DNA of 64,000 nt from Maioricimonas rarisocia (GTDB lineage Bacteria; Planctomycetota; Planctomycetia; Planctomycetales; Planctomycetaceae), in the NCBI RefSeq assembly GCF_007747795.1, contig NZ_CP036275.1, forward strand, positions 4,580,001 through 4,644,000, given 5' to 3'. The position numbers and the translations under genes were made by a program. This document shows positions 1 through 10,354 of the stretch, piece after piece. Within the stretch, counting starts at the first letter, position 1; every line of letters starts with the position of its first letter. A model generated the notes under the pieces. The model saw nothing but the letters and a program-made list of their open reading frames with translations, did not search any database and was not told the origin of the DNA.

Positions 1-233
1 TCGATACCCCCTCAGAAGACGGACTGAAGTCAGCTCCCGGCACGTGGGGCAGACCGCGCACTCTTCGCGTTCGTCTGCCTGCGACATGGTTGAAATGCGT
101 TTCGCTGGTCGAGCGACGACGGTGGTGTCCCGGCTGCGCGGCGAAGCTGCGCGGTCCCTGCCCGCAGCCGATGCGCCCGCCCTCCGATCCGACACCCCGA
201 GCCTGACTGCACTGGTTATTGGAGATTGCGTCA
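1..233. other. Left edge, no supported gene
   Basis: I see no convincing gene here. Short open frames exist on both strands, but they have Arg/Pro/Ser-rich shadow-like composition and no recognisable domain. The stretch is probably the upstream region of the response regulator. A GGAG ribosome-binding site for that gene lies at 221-224. Confidence 0.5.
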
Positions 234-1634
234 ATGACGAATCACGGTTCTCTCCTGGTGGTCGACGACGACCGGCACATCTGTGAGGCCATGGCCGACT
301 ACCTTCGCGAGTTGGGCCACCGCACGGAAACCGCCATGACGTGCGACGACGCGATCAACCGCATCGGCGAATTCAACTTCGAAGTCGTCATCTGCGACGT
401 CAACCTGCCCGACCGTGACGGATTCCAGCTTCTCGAATGGGTCGTCGAGAACAAGCCGCAGACGTCGGTCATCCTGCTGACGGGCTACGGCACAATTGAA
501 AGTGCCGTCGAGGCGATCCGCATCGGGGCCTTCGATTACCTCACCAAGCCGGTCATCGACGACGAACTCAACTTCGCCATTCAGCGGGCGCTCGAGCAGC
601 GGAAGATCGTTGAAGAGAACCGTCAGCTCAAACAACAGCTCAACGAGAAGTTCGGCCTCTCGAACATCATCGGCCGCGACTACCGCATGACGCGGATGTT
701 CGACCTGATCGAGAGCGTTTCCGACACGCGGACGACGGTGCTCATTCTCGGAGAGAACGGGACCGGCAAGACGATCACGGCCCGGGCGATCCACCAGCTC
801 AGTTCACGGCGGGACAAGCCGTTCATCGAAGTTGCCTGCGGGGCTCTGCCCGACACGCTGCTCGAGAGCGAACTGTTCGGCCACGTCGAAGGGGCCTTTA
901 CTGGTGCCACGCACGACAAGCCGGGCAAGTTCCTGCAGGCGGATGGCGGCACACTGTTTCTCGATGAAATCGGGACTGCGTCACCGAGTCTGCAGGTCAA
1001 ACTGCTCCGTGTCCTCCAGGACCGCGAGTTCGAGGCCGTGGGCGGTTCGAAAACGCATCGCGTTGACGTCCGGCTGGTGCTCGCGACCAACGAGAACCTC
1101 GAGGAACGCGTCCGGGACGGTTCCTTCCGGCAGGATCTCTTCTACCGCATCAACGTCATCTCGATTACGCAGCCGCCGCTCCGCGAACGTATCGGCGACA
1201 TTCCGCTGCTGATCGAACACTACCTGCAGGACTTCAATACCCAGACCGGCAAGCACGTCCGCGGATTCGATGAGCGGGCGCTGCAACTGCTGCAGCGGTA
1301 CCATTGGCCAGGCAATGTTCGTGAACTGGTCAACGTTGTCGAACGGGCGGTCGTGCTGGCCAAGTCCGATATCGTGACAGTCCCCGATCTGCCGGAAGCG
1401 CTCCGCCGCGGTGTCGAGGAAACCACGACGACCAACGGACGCTTCTCTGCCCGCAATCTGAAGTCGGCTCTGGCCAATCCGGAGCGGAAGATCATCCTCG
1501 ACGCACTCGATGCCAACGGCTGGAACCGTCAGCAGACCGCGCGGATGCTCGGCATTAACCGGACGACGCTCTACAAGAAGATGAAGAAGTACGACATTGC
1601 GTACGAAACGCACGCTGCACAGCATGGCGTCTGA
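234..1634 (+). CDS. Sigma-54-dependent response regulator (NtrC family)
   Basis: This is a DNA-binding activator of sigma-54 promoters controlled by phosphorylation from a sensor kinase. The 466-aa protein has three domains. The receiver (about 1-120) has the acidic pocket at D11-D13, the predicted phospho-acceptor D55 and K105. The AAA+ domain has a Walker A GENGTGKT, an intact GAFTGA sigma-54 contact loop (near 890-907) and a Walker B LFLDE. The C-terminal Fis-type helix-turn-helix runs through [21 protein letters not shown] chose the ATG at 234 because GGAG lies 9 nt upstream; a TTG at 219 in the same frame is less likely. No partner histidine kinase is visible; it may lie left of the window. 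The target genes cannot be read from the sequence. Confidence 0.93.
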   Translation: MTNHGSLLVVDDDRHICEAMADYLRELGHRTETAMTCDDAINRIGEFNFEVVICDVNLPDRDGFQLLEWVVENKPQTSVILLTGYGTIESAVEAIRIGAFDYLTKPVIDDELNFAIQRALEQRKIVEENRQLKQQLNEKFGLSNIIGRDYRMTRMFDLIESVSDTRTTVLILGENGTGKTITARAIHQLSSRRDKPFIEVACGALPDTLLESELFGHVEGAFTGATHDKPGKFLQADGGTLFLDEIGTASPSLQVKLLRVLQDREFEAVGGSKTHRVDVRLVLATNENLEERVRDGSFRQDLFYRINVISITQPPLRERIGDIPLLIEHYLQDFNTQTGKHVRGFDERALQLLQRYHWPGNVRELVNVVERAVVLAKSDIVTVPDLPEALRRGVEETTTTNGRFSARNLKSALANPERKIILDALDANGWNRQQTARMLGINRTTLYKKMKKYDIAYETHAAQHGV

Positions 1635-1693
1635 CGAACGCGATTGACGCGGCCACGAGCGGATCGGCTGTCGATCGGGGTGACGAACCGGGA

Positions 1694-2740
1694 CTACGGA
1701 TCAGTTCCGGTCGAGGCCTCCCCGGTCGACGGCTCCGCAACCGGATCGAGAAACTCGAGCGTGAACGCCTCGGACGGCGTGACCTGACCGGCCTCGATTG
1801 CGTCCACCTCGATGAGCTGATCCGCCATCGTCTGCCAGCGGTCGGCGGTCATCGTGCCGAGCCGATCGAGCGGCACCTCTGCGGTGATGCAGAGCGGACG
1901 GACCTGGTCGGCCCCGAATGCCAGAATGTCGACCGACATCTCGGGATTCTGCTCGTGGATGTAGCGGTTGGTCTCTTCGGGCGACTCGAGGTACGCCTTC
2001 CAGCCGCGGACGCTTGCCCGAACCATCTTCTGAACGACTTCAGCATTCTGCTCGATCTGCTTGCTGGAGACGATCAGCACGCTCGTATAAGGGTTGTAGC
2101 CCAGGTCGGCGATCATCAGCGGACGGGCCTCGCCCCCCTTCTCCCGGACGACGTACGGCTCGCTGAAGACGTATCCCTGTTGTGCGGTCTCCTTGTTCGC
2201 CAGAAACTGTGCGACGCTGCCGGGGTTGGGAACGATCTCGCATCCTTCGAGCGGCAACTGCTTCTGCAGGTAGATCGCCCATGGAGCGCCGCTGCTCATC
2301 ATCAGCGTCAGGTCTTTCAGTTCCTCGAACGATTCGATGCCCGATTCAGCATGCACCATCAGGCACTGCGGGTTCGTCTGGATCGGTGCCATCACCGTGA
2401 CGATGTCAGCTCCTTGAGCCCGCCCGACGAGCACGCGGTCGGCGTTCTCGATTCCGAATTCCACGTCGCCGCGGGCAACGCGCTGAATGACGGGTGAATT
2501 CGGTCCCCCGGGTATGATCTCGACGTCGAGGCCTTCGTCGGCGTAGTAGCCGTTCACCAGAGCGGCGTAGTATCCGCCATGTTCGGCTTCCGGATACCAG
2601 TTGAGTGCCAGCCGGACCTTGATCGGGGCGTTCCCTTCGGCATCGGCCGATGGACCGGCGGGCTCGTTGCCGGTTCCGCAGCCGACGAGCAGCAGTGCGA
2701 TCACTGCGGTCAGCAGTCCTGTGACAGTCACAATCCGCAT
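1694..2740 (-). CDS. ThiY/NMT1-like substrate-binding lipoprotein
   Basis: This is the binding component of an ABC importer, probably for a thiamine pyrimidine precursor or a related small aromatic compound. The start at 2740 gives a classic lipoprotein signal: a hydrophobic stretch ending in LLLVGC, with Cys21 as the predicted lipidation site. The frame extends about 30 codons upstream, but that extension looks non-coding. The mature start ALNWYPEAEHGGYYAALVNG matches the NMT1/THI5 family (the ThiY signature is a W-[FY]-P-x-x-x-H pattern). It is the last gene of an ATPase-permease-binding protein set, 122 nt after the permease. No TPP riboswitch is seen, so the substrate rests on family resemblance only. 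Confidence 0.83.
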   Translation of the reverse strand: MRIVTVTGLLTAVIALLLVGCGTGNEPAGPSADAEGNAPIKVRLALNWYPEAEHGGYYAALVNGYYADEGLDVEIIPGGPNSPVIQRVARGDVEFGIENADRVLVGRAQGADIVTVMAPIQTNPQCLMVHAESGIESFEELKDLTLMMSSGAPWAIYLQKQLPLEGCEIVPNPGSVAQFLANKETAQQGYVFSEPYVVREKGGEARPLMIADLGYNPYTSVLIVSSKQIEQNAEVVQKMVRASVRGWKAYLESPEETNRYIHEQNPEMSVDILAFGADQVRPLCITAEVPLDRLGTMTADRWQTMADQLIEVDAIEAGQVTPSEAFTLEFLDPVAEPSTGEASTGTDP

Positions 2741-2862
2741 GCCGAGGCTCCTGGGAAAAAACGCCGCTGAGTGGCTGCTCTGCTTTGGAATGTCGACTTT
2801 GGGGGCTTCACTCGTTCCGACCCCGGCCAACGGGCCTGAATGCGCTGGTAGACTGCGGCAGG

Positions 2863-3645
2863 TTATTCGGTCCCGTACCAGTGCCGGAGAATGGCTGTCC
2901 CGATACTGCTGACGGCTCCAAAGACTGCCAGTCCGAGGAGCGTAGAGACAAACACCGCCGCGAACAACCGGTCGGTCTTCAGCAGCGTGCTCGACTGCAT
3001 GATCAGGTAGCCGAGGCCGTAACTGCTGCTGCCGTAGCCGGTGAAGAACTCGCCGACGATCGCACCGATCACCGCCAGTCCGCTGGAGGTCCGGGCACCG
3101 CTGACGATGTACGGGACCGCCGACGGAAGTCGCAGCTTCCAGAGCACGGTCAGTCTTCTCGCGTCGTACAGGCGGAACAGATCGAGCAGGTCCGGATCAA
3201 CCGAGAGCAGGCCGGTCGTGGCGCTGGTGATGATCGGAAACAGGCTGACGATGAAGGAAACAAGGATCACGCTCTGCATGCCGTAGCCGCACCACACGAC
3301 GATAAGCGGCGCGATGGCGACGATGGGAACGGTCTGCAGAAAGATGGCGTACGGATAGCAGCTTCGTCGGATCCAGACGGACTGAGCGAACAGGCAGGCC
3401 GCGACGCACCCGACGATCAGGCTTGCCAGAAACCCGCCGACAGCGGCCGCACCGGTTCGAAACCCGGCCTTCAGAAACAGTGCTGCGTCACCCCAGCCGG
3501 CCCGCACGACATCCAGTGGAGCGGGCAGCAGAAACGATTCAATCTCGAGGGCGACGGTCAGCGTGTGCCAGACGGCAAGGACGAGGAGGAGCAGCAGGAG
3601 AGGCGGCATCAGGACGCTGAGCAGACCGCGCAACGGATGTCTCAT
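2863..3645 (-). CDS. ABC transporter permease (ThiX/SsuC-like)
   Basis: This 260-aa inner-membrane permease of the binding-protein-dependent type has about six hydrophobic helices. The EAA-loop region is recognisable around LRLPSAVPYIVSGARTSSGL, followed by the typical AVIGAIVGEF segment of the NitT/TauT/ThiX class. Its ATG overlaps the stop of the ATPase gene (ATGA at 3642-3645), which indicates translational coupling. It should form the channel used by the downstream lipoprotein and the upstream ATPase. Confidence 0.87.
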   Translation of the reverse strand: MRHPLRGLLSVLMPPLLLLLLVLAVWHTLTVALEIESFLLPAPLDVVRAGWGDAALFLKAGFRTGAAAVGGFLASLIVGCVAACLFAQSVWIRRSCYPYAIFLQTVPIVAIAPLIVVWCGYGMQSVILVSFIVSLFPIITSATTGLLSVDPDLLDLFRLYDARRLTVLWKLRLPSAVPYIVSGARTSSGLAVIGAIVGEFFTGYGSSSYGLGYLIMQSSTLLKTDRLFAAVFVSTLLGLAVFGAVSSIGTAILRHWYGTE

Positions 3646-4469
3646 GCCGACACCTCCCGCAGTGTCGCAGACACTTCGCCGGTCAGCTCGGCGAATCGGG
3701 TCTCGGCACGCAAGCCGGGACGCCGTGGGAACTCGAACGGCACGGCGAACTCGGCGGCGATGCGGCCCGGACCGGGCGTCATCACCAGCACCCGCTGGCT
3801 CAGGAATACTGCTTCCGAAACGTTGTGCGTCACGAACAGGGTGGTCGGACGTCGCTGCTGCCAGATGGCCACCAGGTCCTCATTGAGCCGCTGGCGGATG
3901 ATGTCGTCCAATGCGCCGAACGGTTCATCCAGCAGAAACAGCGTCGGCTCGGTGACCAGCGCGCGGGCCAGCGAGACCCGCATCCGCATGCCGCCGGAAA
4001 GCATCCGCGGTGACTTCGTGGCATCCTCGCCGGTCAGCCCGACCAGTTCGAGCGCCGAGGCAATCGTTGCTGCTGTCTCCGCGCTGGTTTGACCGAGCAG
4101 CTCGAGCGGCAGCCGCACGTTGCCGGTCACGCTCCGCCAGGGAAGCAGTCGCGGATCCTGGAAGACGAACGCCGGGCGGTGCTCGTCCCGCGACGTTGCA
4201 CCGACGTCGAGCGTGCCTGCGGTCGGCGTGAGAAGCCCGGCCACAAGTCGCAACAGCGTCGACTTGCCGCAGCCGGACGGCCCGACAATGCTGACGAACT
4301 CTCCCGGAGCAATTCGGAAACCAACCTCTTCGATTGCCCGGTGCCCCCCTTCGAATGTCAGTCCCAGATCTGCTGCCGTCAGTTCGGGAGCGGAGGTGAG
4401 ATTGGTGTGGTCGACATCTGGACTCCGGTGCTGTGGCTCATCTGCAGTCGGCTCGGACGTCGGCGACAC
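3642..4469 (-). CDS. ABC transporter ATP-binding protein (ThiZ/SsuB-like)
   Basis: This is the energising ATPase of the importer, 275 aa. Walker A is GPSGCGKST, the Q-loop is in FVFQDPRLLPW, the ABC signature is LSGGMRMR, Walker B is LFLLDEP with GALD following, and the switch His is in LFVTHN. The start is GTG at 4469, since no in-frame ATG precedes the conserved region. It begins 37 nt after the mnmE stop on the same strand, so read-through from aspS-mnmE is possible. Confidence 0.9.
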   Translation of the reverse strand: MSPTSEPTADEPQHRSPDVDHTNLTSAPELTAADLGLTFEGGHRAIEEVGFRIAPGEFVSIVGPSGCGKSTLLRLVAGLLTPTAGTLDVGATSRDEHRPAFVFQDPRLLPWRSVTGNVRLPLELLGQTSAETAATIASALELVGLTGEDATKSPRMLSGGMRMRVSLARALVTEPTLFLLDEPFGALDDIIRQRLNEDLVAIWQQRRPTTLFVTHNVSEAVFLSQRVLVMTPGPGRIAAEFAVPFEFPRRPGLRAETRFAELTGEVSATLREVSA

Positions 4470-4506
4470 GGATACAGGCCTGATCTACGGGGGGGACGGT
4501 GGCGAT

Positions 4507-5658
4507 TCAGTCAGCTTGTGGCTCTTCGAGACACCGCAGGATCGCGACCTCGAAGGCTTCACGATCGTTCTCGGAGAACGCGCGGGCCGCTTCCTGCAGC
4601 CGCGAGATTTGTCGAGCCGCCACAGGAATCGCAGTTCCTTCTGAGGGCACCTCCGGGATCAGCCGTTGCATCATCTGGCGGGCCAGGTCGTCGATGCCTT
4701 CTCCGGTGGTCGCGCTGACCGTCACTGACGGATGTTCCAATTCCGTCCAGGCAGGAGGGAGGTCGACCTTGTTGATGACGACGAGGGACTCCGGCCAGGT
4801 GGCGATCAGCTCAACGTCCTCGGGCGGGATCGGCTCACTGCGATCCAGTAGAATCAACCGCAGGTCGGCCGTCTCGAGTATCTCCCGCGCTTTGGAGATC
4901 CCCTGGGCTTCGAGCGATTCTTCCGCGGCACGCAGTCCGGCGGTGTCGCACAGTTCGACAGGCCAGCCGTCAAATGCGGTCTCGCCCGTGACGATGTCGC
5001 GCGTGGTCCCCGGCTGGTCATAGACGATCGACCGCGTGTACCCGAGCAGCGCGTTGATCAGGCTCGACTTGCCGACGTTGGGACGCCCGATCAGCGCGAC
5101 GCGCCACGGCTGTGTGAGATGCAGCCCGAAACGGCCCCAGCGAAGCAACTCTTCAAGCTGAAGGGTCGCCTCGTCTCCGGAATGCTGCAGGAGTTCCTCG
5201 ACCGTCGAACGCAGCAGGCCGGACTGCTGCTCGAGCAGGACCGCAGCCGTGCGGCGGGTGGTGGCCCGCATCAGGGCTTCTGCGCATTCCCGATCCAGTG
5301 TGGACAACGTTGATGGTGCGTGCCCGGTGTGCGTCTGCCAGCCGAGCGCGGCCAGGTCTGTCAGAATGCGGTCGATCGCGGCGCGACCGCCATGACAGTG
5401 GACTTCGAGCTGATCGGGAGCCTTCCTGCAGACGACCACGCTTTCGCCGGGCTCCACTCCCCACTGGCCGTAGCAGATTCGGCCGATGGGCTGCGAATTG
5501 ATCGGCTTGCCGTTGGCGGCAAGGAAGACCGGCGGAGAGACTCCGTCAAGCGGTGACGGATCTCCCTCAACGAGAATGGTCGCCACCGCACCGCGTCCGG
5601 ACGGGGTCATGACCGCTGCCCGCAGTGACTGACGGTTCAGTCCGGACGCAGCATTCAT
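4507..5658 (-). CDS. mnmE: MnmE-type tRNA modification GTPase, short form
   Basis: MnmE with MnmG normally adds (carboxymethyl)aminomethyl groups to U34 of certain tRNAs. The start at 5658 follows aspS by 41 nt; the open frame runs further upstream, but only as a shadow inside aspS. The N-terminal folate-binding region is recognisable (SGRGAVATILVEG) and there is a helical middle region. The G domain is intact: G1 GRPNVGKSS at about 191-199, PGTTRD, DTAG at 238-241, NKVD at 296-299. Two oddities: the protein is 383 aa, against about 450 usual, and the C-terminal Cys-x-Gly-Lys motif needed for the modification chemistry is absent. It ends RCLEEPQAD. It may be a planctomycete-specific divergent MnmE or a GTPase that lost the modification role. 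Confidence 0.82.
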   Translation of the reverse strand: MNAASGLNRQSLRAAVMTPSGRGAVATILVEGDPSPLDGVSPPVFLAANGKPINSQPIGRICYGQWGVEPGESVVVCRKAPDQLEVHCHGGRAAIDRILTDLAALGWQTHTGHAPSTLSTLDRECAEALMRATTRRTAAVLLEQQSGLLRSTVEELLQHSGDEATLQLEELLRWGRFGLHLTQPWRVALIGRPNVGKSSLINALLGYTRSIVYDQPGTTRDIVTGETAFDGWPVELCDTAGLRAAEESLEAQGISKAREILETADLRLILLDRSEPIPPEDVELIATWPESLVVINKVDLPPAWTELEHPSVTVSATTGEGIDDLARQMMQRLIPEVPSEGTAIPVAARQISRLQEAARAFSENDREAFEVAILRCLEEPQAD

Positions 5659-5699
5659 CGGTGACCCCGCTGAGGACACGTTTCCCGGCGAATCACGCC

Positions 5700-7469
<1,770 letters not shown>

Positions 7470-7552
7470 GTGTCATGCCTTGGGGTTGTGGTTGTGTGCT
7501 GAACGTCGCTGCAGGCGCATACCGTGCACCGGTCCGATTCTGAAGGAGCGAC

Positions 7553-7580
7553 ATTATAGGAGACGCGCTTCCCGTCGCAA
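7553..7580 (-). promoter_or_regulatory. Sigma-70-type promoter of aspS
   Basis: On the minus strand TTGCGA (7580-7575) is followed after exactly 16 nt by a perfect TATAAT (7558-7553). Transcription would start near 7546, leaving a leader of about 75 nt before the GTG of aspS. This is the best promoter match I found in the window. Confidence 0.7.
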
Positions 7581-7815
7581 TGTTCGGTCCGGCTCCCCCG
7601 CGGTGCCGGCCACTTCCACGAAAAAGTTCGGTTGCCGGGAATCATTTGATCCGCCGCGCATCTTATGGGGTGAAAGCACGTCCTGATACGCCGTGATCAC
7701 GTCGCTCTGTCAGAAGCCCGTTTCATCCGGCCGGTCTCCGGCCCGCACCAGTGCTGCGCTGCAGGCGTCGCCCGGTGCCTGATCTGACCTCTTGCACGAA
7801 CCATCGGAGGAAGCC

Positions 7816-9576
7816 ATGCGCTCACTTTGCGCGCCGATTACGGTCTGTTGTCTCGCATTGACGCTGCTTGTTGTCGGTTGCGGCCAGGAAGCCGGCGATG
7901 TCGCCCCTTCTGCTGAGGCCCCCGCCAGTGGCGCAGCGAACGACGAATTCGCCACCCCGGAAGGTCTCGCGGAATCGGAGGAATCTGGTCTCGAGCTCCG
8001 ATATGCGGCGCCGGCTGTCGAAATGGACGAGTCTGTGATCGACGGCCAGCCGGGCAACGCAGTCACGCTGCAGCAGCATGCTCCCGCTGCCTCCCGGTCC
8101 GTGCCGGCTGGGGAGAGGGTGGAGCGTTCCATGGAAGAAGCGGACAGCTTCTCGATGGAGACGTACGACCGCATCGTCGAGAATGCCTTCAGGACGGTCA
8201 TGGACCATCCGCTTTCCACCTTCTCGATCGACGTCGATACTGCCTCGTATTCGAACGTTCGGCGTTATCTCAACAACGGCCAGTTGCCCCCGCCCGGTGC
8301 CGTCCGCATCGAGGAACTGGTCAACTACTTCCCCTATGACTATCCCGCTCCGAACGGAGACGTCCCGTTCGCCGTCAATGCGGAGATCGCCGGCTGCCCC
8401 TGGGAGCCGCGGCACCGTCTGGTCCGCTTCGGACTGAAGGGGAAAGTCATCGAGGCCGATCAGCGTCCGCCAAGCAATCTGGTGTTTCTGCTCGACGTGT
8501 CAGGGTCCATGCAGAACACCAACAAGCTGCCACTCGTCAAACAGGCGATGCAGCTGCTGGTCGAACGACTGGATGAAAACGACACGGTCGCGATTGCCGT
8601 CTACGCGGGCAGCAGCGGGCTGGTTCTTCCCCCGACACCGGCCAGTCGCAAGCACGTGATCCTTTCGGCGATGGAACGCCTGCGGGCCGGCGGATCGACG
8701 AACGGCGGCCAGGGAATCGAGCTCGCCTACAGCACCGCCATGTCGGACTTCATCGAAGGGGGGACCAACCGGGTCATTCTCTGCACCGACGGCGATTTCA
8801 ACATTGGTGTGACCGACCAGAGCCAGCTCGTCCGCATGATCGAAGAGAAGGCAAAGTCGGGCGTGTTCCTCAGCGTGCTGGGATTCGGCATGGGGAACTA
8901 CAAGGACTCGACGATGGAGAAGCTGGCCGATCACGGCAATGGCAACTACGCCTACATCGATACGTTCGCCGAAGCACGCAAGGTGCTCGTCGAACAGCTG
9001 ACCGGCACCCTCGTGACGATCGCCAAGGACGTGAAGATCCAGGTCGAGTTCAACCCGGCACAGGTCGCGGCCTACCGGCTCGTCGGCTACGAAAACCGCA
9101 TGCTCGCGAAGGAAGACTTCAACGACGACACGAAGGATGCCGGCGAAATCGGTGCCGGTCATACTGTGACGGCTCTCTACGAGATCGTCCCTCGCGGCGT
9201 GGAATCCCCCGCCCTGGCGAACGTCGATCCGCTGAAGTACCAGCAGCCGACCGGCCTCTCGACCGAAGCGATGAGCACCGAAGTTCTTACCCTCAAACTG
9301 CGGTACAAGGAACCGGACGGACAGACCAGCCGCAAGCTCGAGTTCCCGATCCGCGAGTCGGACGCAACGTTCGCGACGGCCAGCCGCGAGTTCCAGTTCG
9401 CTTCAGCCGTGGCGGCGTTCGGCATGCTGTTGCGTCAGTCGGAACACAAGGGCGTCGCTACCTACGCGGCAGTCGAAGAGTGGGCAACGCCGGCCATCGA
9501 GGCGGATGCAGAAGGATATCGCGAAGAGTTCCTGCGGCTCGTACGTATTGCCGCCGGCCTGGCCGGTTCGAGCTGA
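7816..9576 (+). CDS. VWA domain lipoprotein, YfbK/DUF3520 family
   Basis: This is a probable surface-exposed, lipid-anchored VWA protein of unknown role, 586 aa. The ATG at 7816 has GGAGG 5 nt upstream; an upstream TTG at 7792 is rejected. The signal peptide ends in LLVVGC (lipobox). An N-terminal von Willebrand-associated domain (STFSIDVDTASYSNVRRYL) precedes the VWA domain, whose MIDAS DVSGSM begins near residue 227. The rest is a DUF3520-type C-terminal region (VTALYEIVP, then LRYKEPDG). It is divergent from aspS and followed by a terminator-like hairpin. The family is usual in planctomycetes, but its ligand is unknown. Confidence 0.88.
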   Translation: MRSLCAPITVCCLALTLLVVGCGQEAGDVAPSAEAPASGAANDEFATPEGLAESEESGLELRYAAPAVEMDESVIDGQPGNAVTLQQHAPAASRSVPAGERVERSMEEADSFSMETYDRIVENAFRTVMDHPLSTFSIDVDTASYSNVRRYLNNGQLPPPGAVRIEELVNYFPYDYPAPNGDVPFAVNAEIAGCPWEPRHRLVRFGLKGKVIEADQRPPSNLVFLLDVSGSMQNTNKLPLVKQAMQLLVERLDENDTVAIAVYAGSSGLVLPPTPASRKHVILSAMERLRAGGSTNGGQGIELAYSTAMSDFIEGGTNRVILCTDGDFNIGVTDQSQLVRMIEEKAKSGVFLSVLGFGMGNYKDSTMEKLADHGNGNYAYIDTFAEARKVLVEQLTGTLVTIAKDVKIQVEFNPAQVAAYRLVGYENRMLAKEDFNDDTKDAGEIGAGHTVTALYEIVPRGVESPALANVDPLKYQQPTGLSTEAMSTEVLTLKLRYKEPDGQTSRKLEFPIRESDATFATASREFQFASAVAAFGMLLRQSEHKGVATYAAVEEWATPAIEADAEGYREEFLRLVRIAAGLAGSS

Positions 9577-9636
9577 TCGGATCAGGCTTGAGACGTGAGG
9601 CTCGAGAGGAGAGGAAGTGAAGGGCTTGTTCTCAAA

Positions 9637-9660
9637 GCCCACCGGCTGCAACCGGTGGGC
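9637..9660 (+). terminator. Hairpin terminator after the VWA gene
   Basis: A perfect 9-bp stem (GCCCACCGG, 9637-9645, with CCGGTGGGC, 9652-9660) has a 6-nt loop and is followed by TGTTTG. It lies 60 nt after the stop codon. The same palindrome type is a common intergenic repeat in planctomycetes as I recall them, so it may be a repeat used as a terminator. The U-run is weak. Confidence 0.5.
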
Positions 9661-9862
9661 TGTTTGCGTACGTAACGGGTGCCTGATGGTTGTGCCGCCG
9701 TAGGGCCGGTTCCAACCGGCCGGGCCTGAACCTGTAGCGACCACCGGCAACAGCGGGCCCTACATCTGTACGTCAGCGTTGGTCCGCCGCAGAGCAGGCT
9801 CTGCCTGCCCTGATACTCACCGGCCTGGTCACTCCTGAACTGCTGCAGAGTGCAGTAGGGCC

Positions 9863-9933
9863 GGCTATTGCCGGCCGCCGAGTCTGCGAGCGACGGGTGG
9901 CTGCTGGTCGTCGTGAAGCGACGCCCCCAGCTG
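9863..9933. repeat. 71-bp direct repeat, copy 1
   Basis: It begins GGCTATTGCCGGCCGCCGAG and is matched at 11833-11903 with one visible mismatch (GTG versus GCG). It contains the palindrome GGCCGGCTATTGCCGGCC together with the two bases before it. This uninterrupted copy shows what the IS target looked like before insertion. Confidence 0.85.
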
Positions 9934-10035
9934 CGAGTCTTGAGGGGCGAGTCCTGAGGGAATGCCTGCGAAGCCGCAGGCGAGCCCCGAGCGTGAGCTC
10001 GGGGATGACATACGAGCCACGGCCATGAAGGAGCG

Positions 10036-10244
10036 GAAGGCAGACAGGAATGTCTGCCCCACTTACGCGCGGTGGCTTTACCGGAACACTTTCAGCGTTT
10101 CCTTGCGGCTGCGATCGGCGGCCCTTGCGGGCGCACGTGGACAAGCAGAGGTTCCGTGCCCCACCCCATTCGACCAGGTGGGGCAGGCATTCCTGCCTGC
10201 CTTGAAGTTCACCGGCCTGGTCACTCCTGAATTGCTGCAGAGTG
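10036..10244. repeat. 209-bp direct repeat, copy 1
   Basis: It is colinear without gaps with 12035-12243 (constant offset 1999). The first 170 or so bases are nearly identical and the last 30 are more diverged. It contains two palindromes, GGCAGACAGG-type at its start and GGGGCAGGCATTCCTGCCTG near 10181. It has no coding signature. Confidence 0.85.
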
Positions 10245-10254
10245 CAGTAGGGCC

Positions 10255-10264
10255 GGCTATTGCC
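10255..10264. repeat. 10-bp target-site duplication, left
   Basis: GGCTATTGCC here and again at 11833-11842 bounds the insertion sequence exactly. It belongs to the palindromic repeat present uninterrupted at 9863-9872. Confidence 0.88.
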
Positions 10265-10298
10265 CAATGGCACTAAGTTTGTATTGACATGGAAGAGT

Positions 10299-10347
10299 GC
10301 CTCCTGACACAAGTCGTTTGTGCAAAACGGTATTCGTGTCAGGAGGC
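10299..10347 (+). promoter_or_regulatory. Inverted repeat hiding the transposase ribosome-binding site
   Basis: A perfect 12-bp inverted repeat, GCCTCCTGACAC (10299-10310) and GTGTCAGGAGGC (10336-10347), is separated by 25 nt. The right arm contains the AGGAGG Shine-Dalgarno (10341-10346) of the transposase, whose ATG is at 10355. A transcript entering from outside the element would fold this stem and mask the site. A transcript starting inside the repeat would not. IS10 and IS50 use the same logic to avoid being expressed by read-through. A TTGACA at 10284-10289 lies just inside the left end but has no good -10 partner. Confidence 0.7.
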
Positions 10348-10354
10348 CTCAAAG

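Larger units (their letters stand above)
9661..10254. repeat. Intergenic cluster of palindromic repeats, left of IS
   Basis: There is no gene here. The stretch is built of repeat blocks found elsewhere in the window. They are a GGCCGGTT/AACCGGCC hairpin near 9710; a 71-bp block at 9863-9933 (second copy 11833-11903); a CCCCGAGC-GTGA-GCTCGGGG hairpin at 9985-10004 (near-copy 23848-23867); and the start of a 209-bp block at 10036. The order suggests a composite unit repeated about two to three times and then split by the insertion sequence. Confidence 0.75.

Noticed and set aside
2785-4092. 435-codon plus-strand frame
   Set aside because: It is antisense to the ABC transporter genes.
4470-4506. 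TPP riboswitch before the ThiXYZ-like genes
   Set aside because: The gap is 37 nt, too short, and lacks the conserved THI-box motifs.
10289-10354. Upstream ATG of the transposase
   Set aside because: The ATG at 10355 has AGGAGG at proper spacing; the upstream one has no ribosome-binding site and overlaps the regulatory stem.
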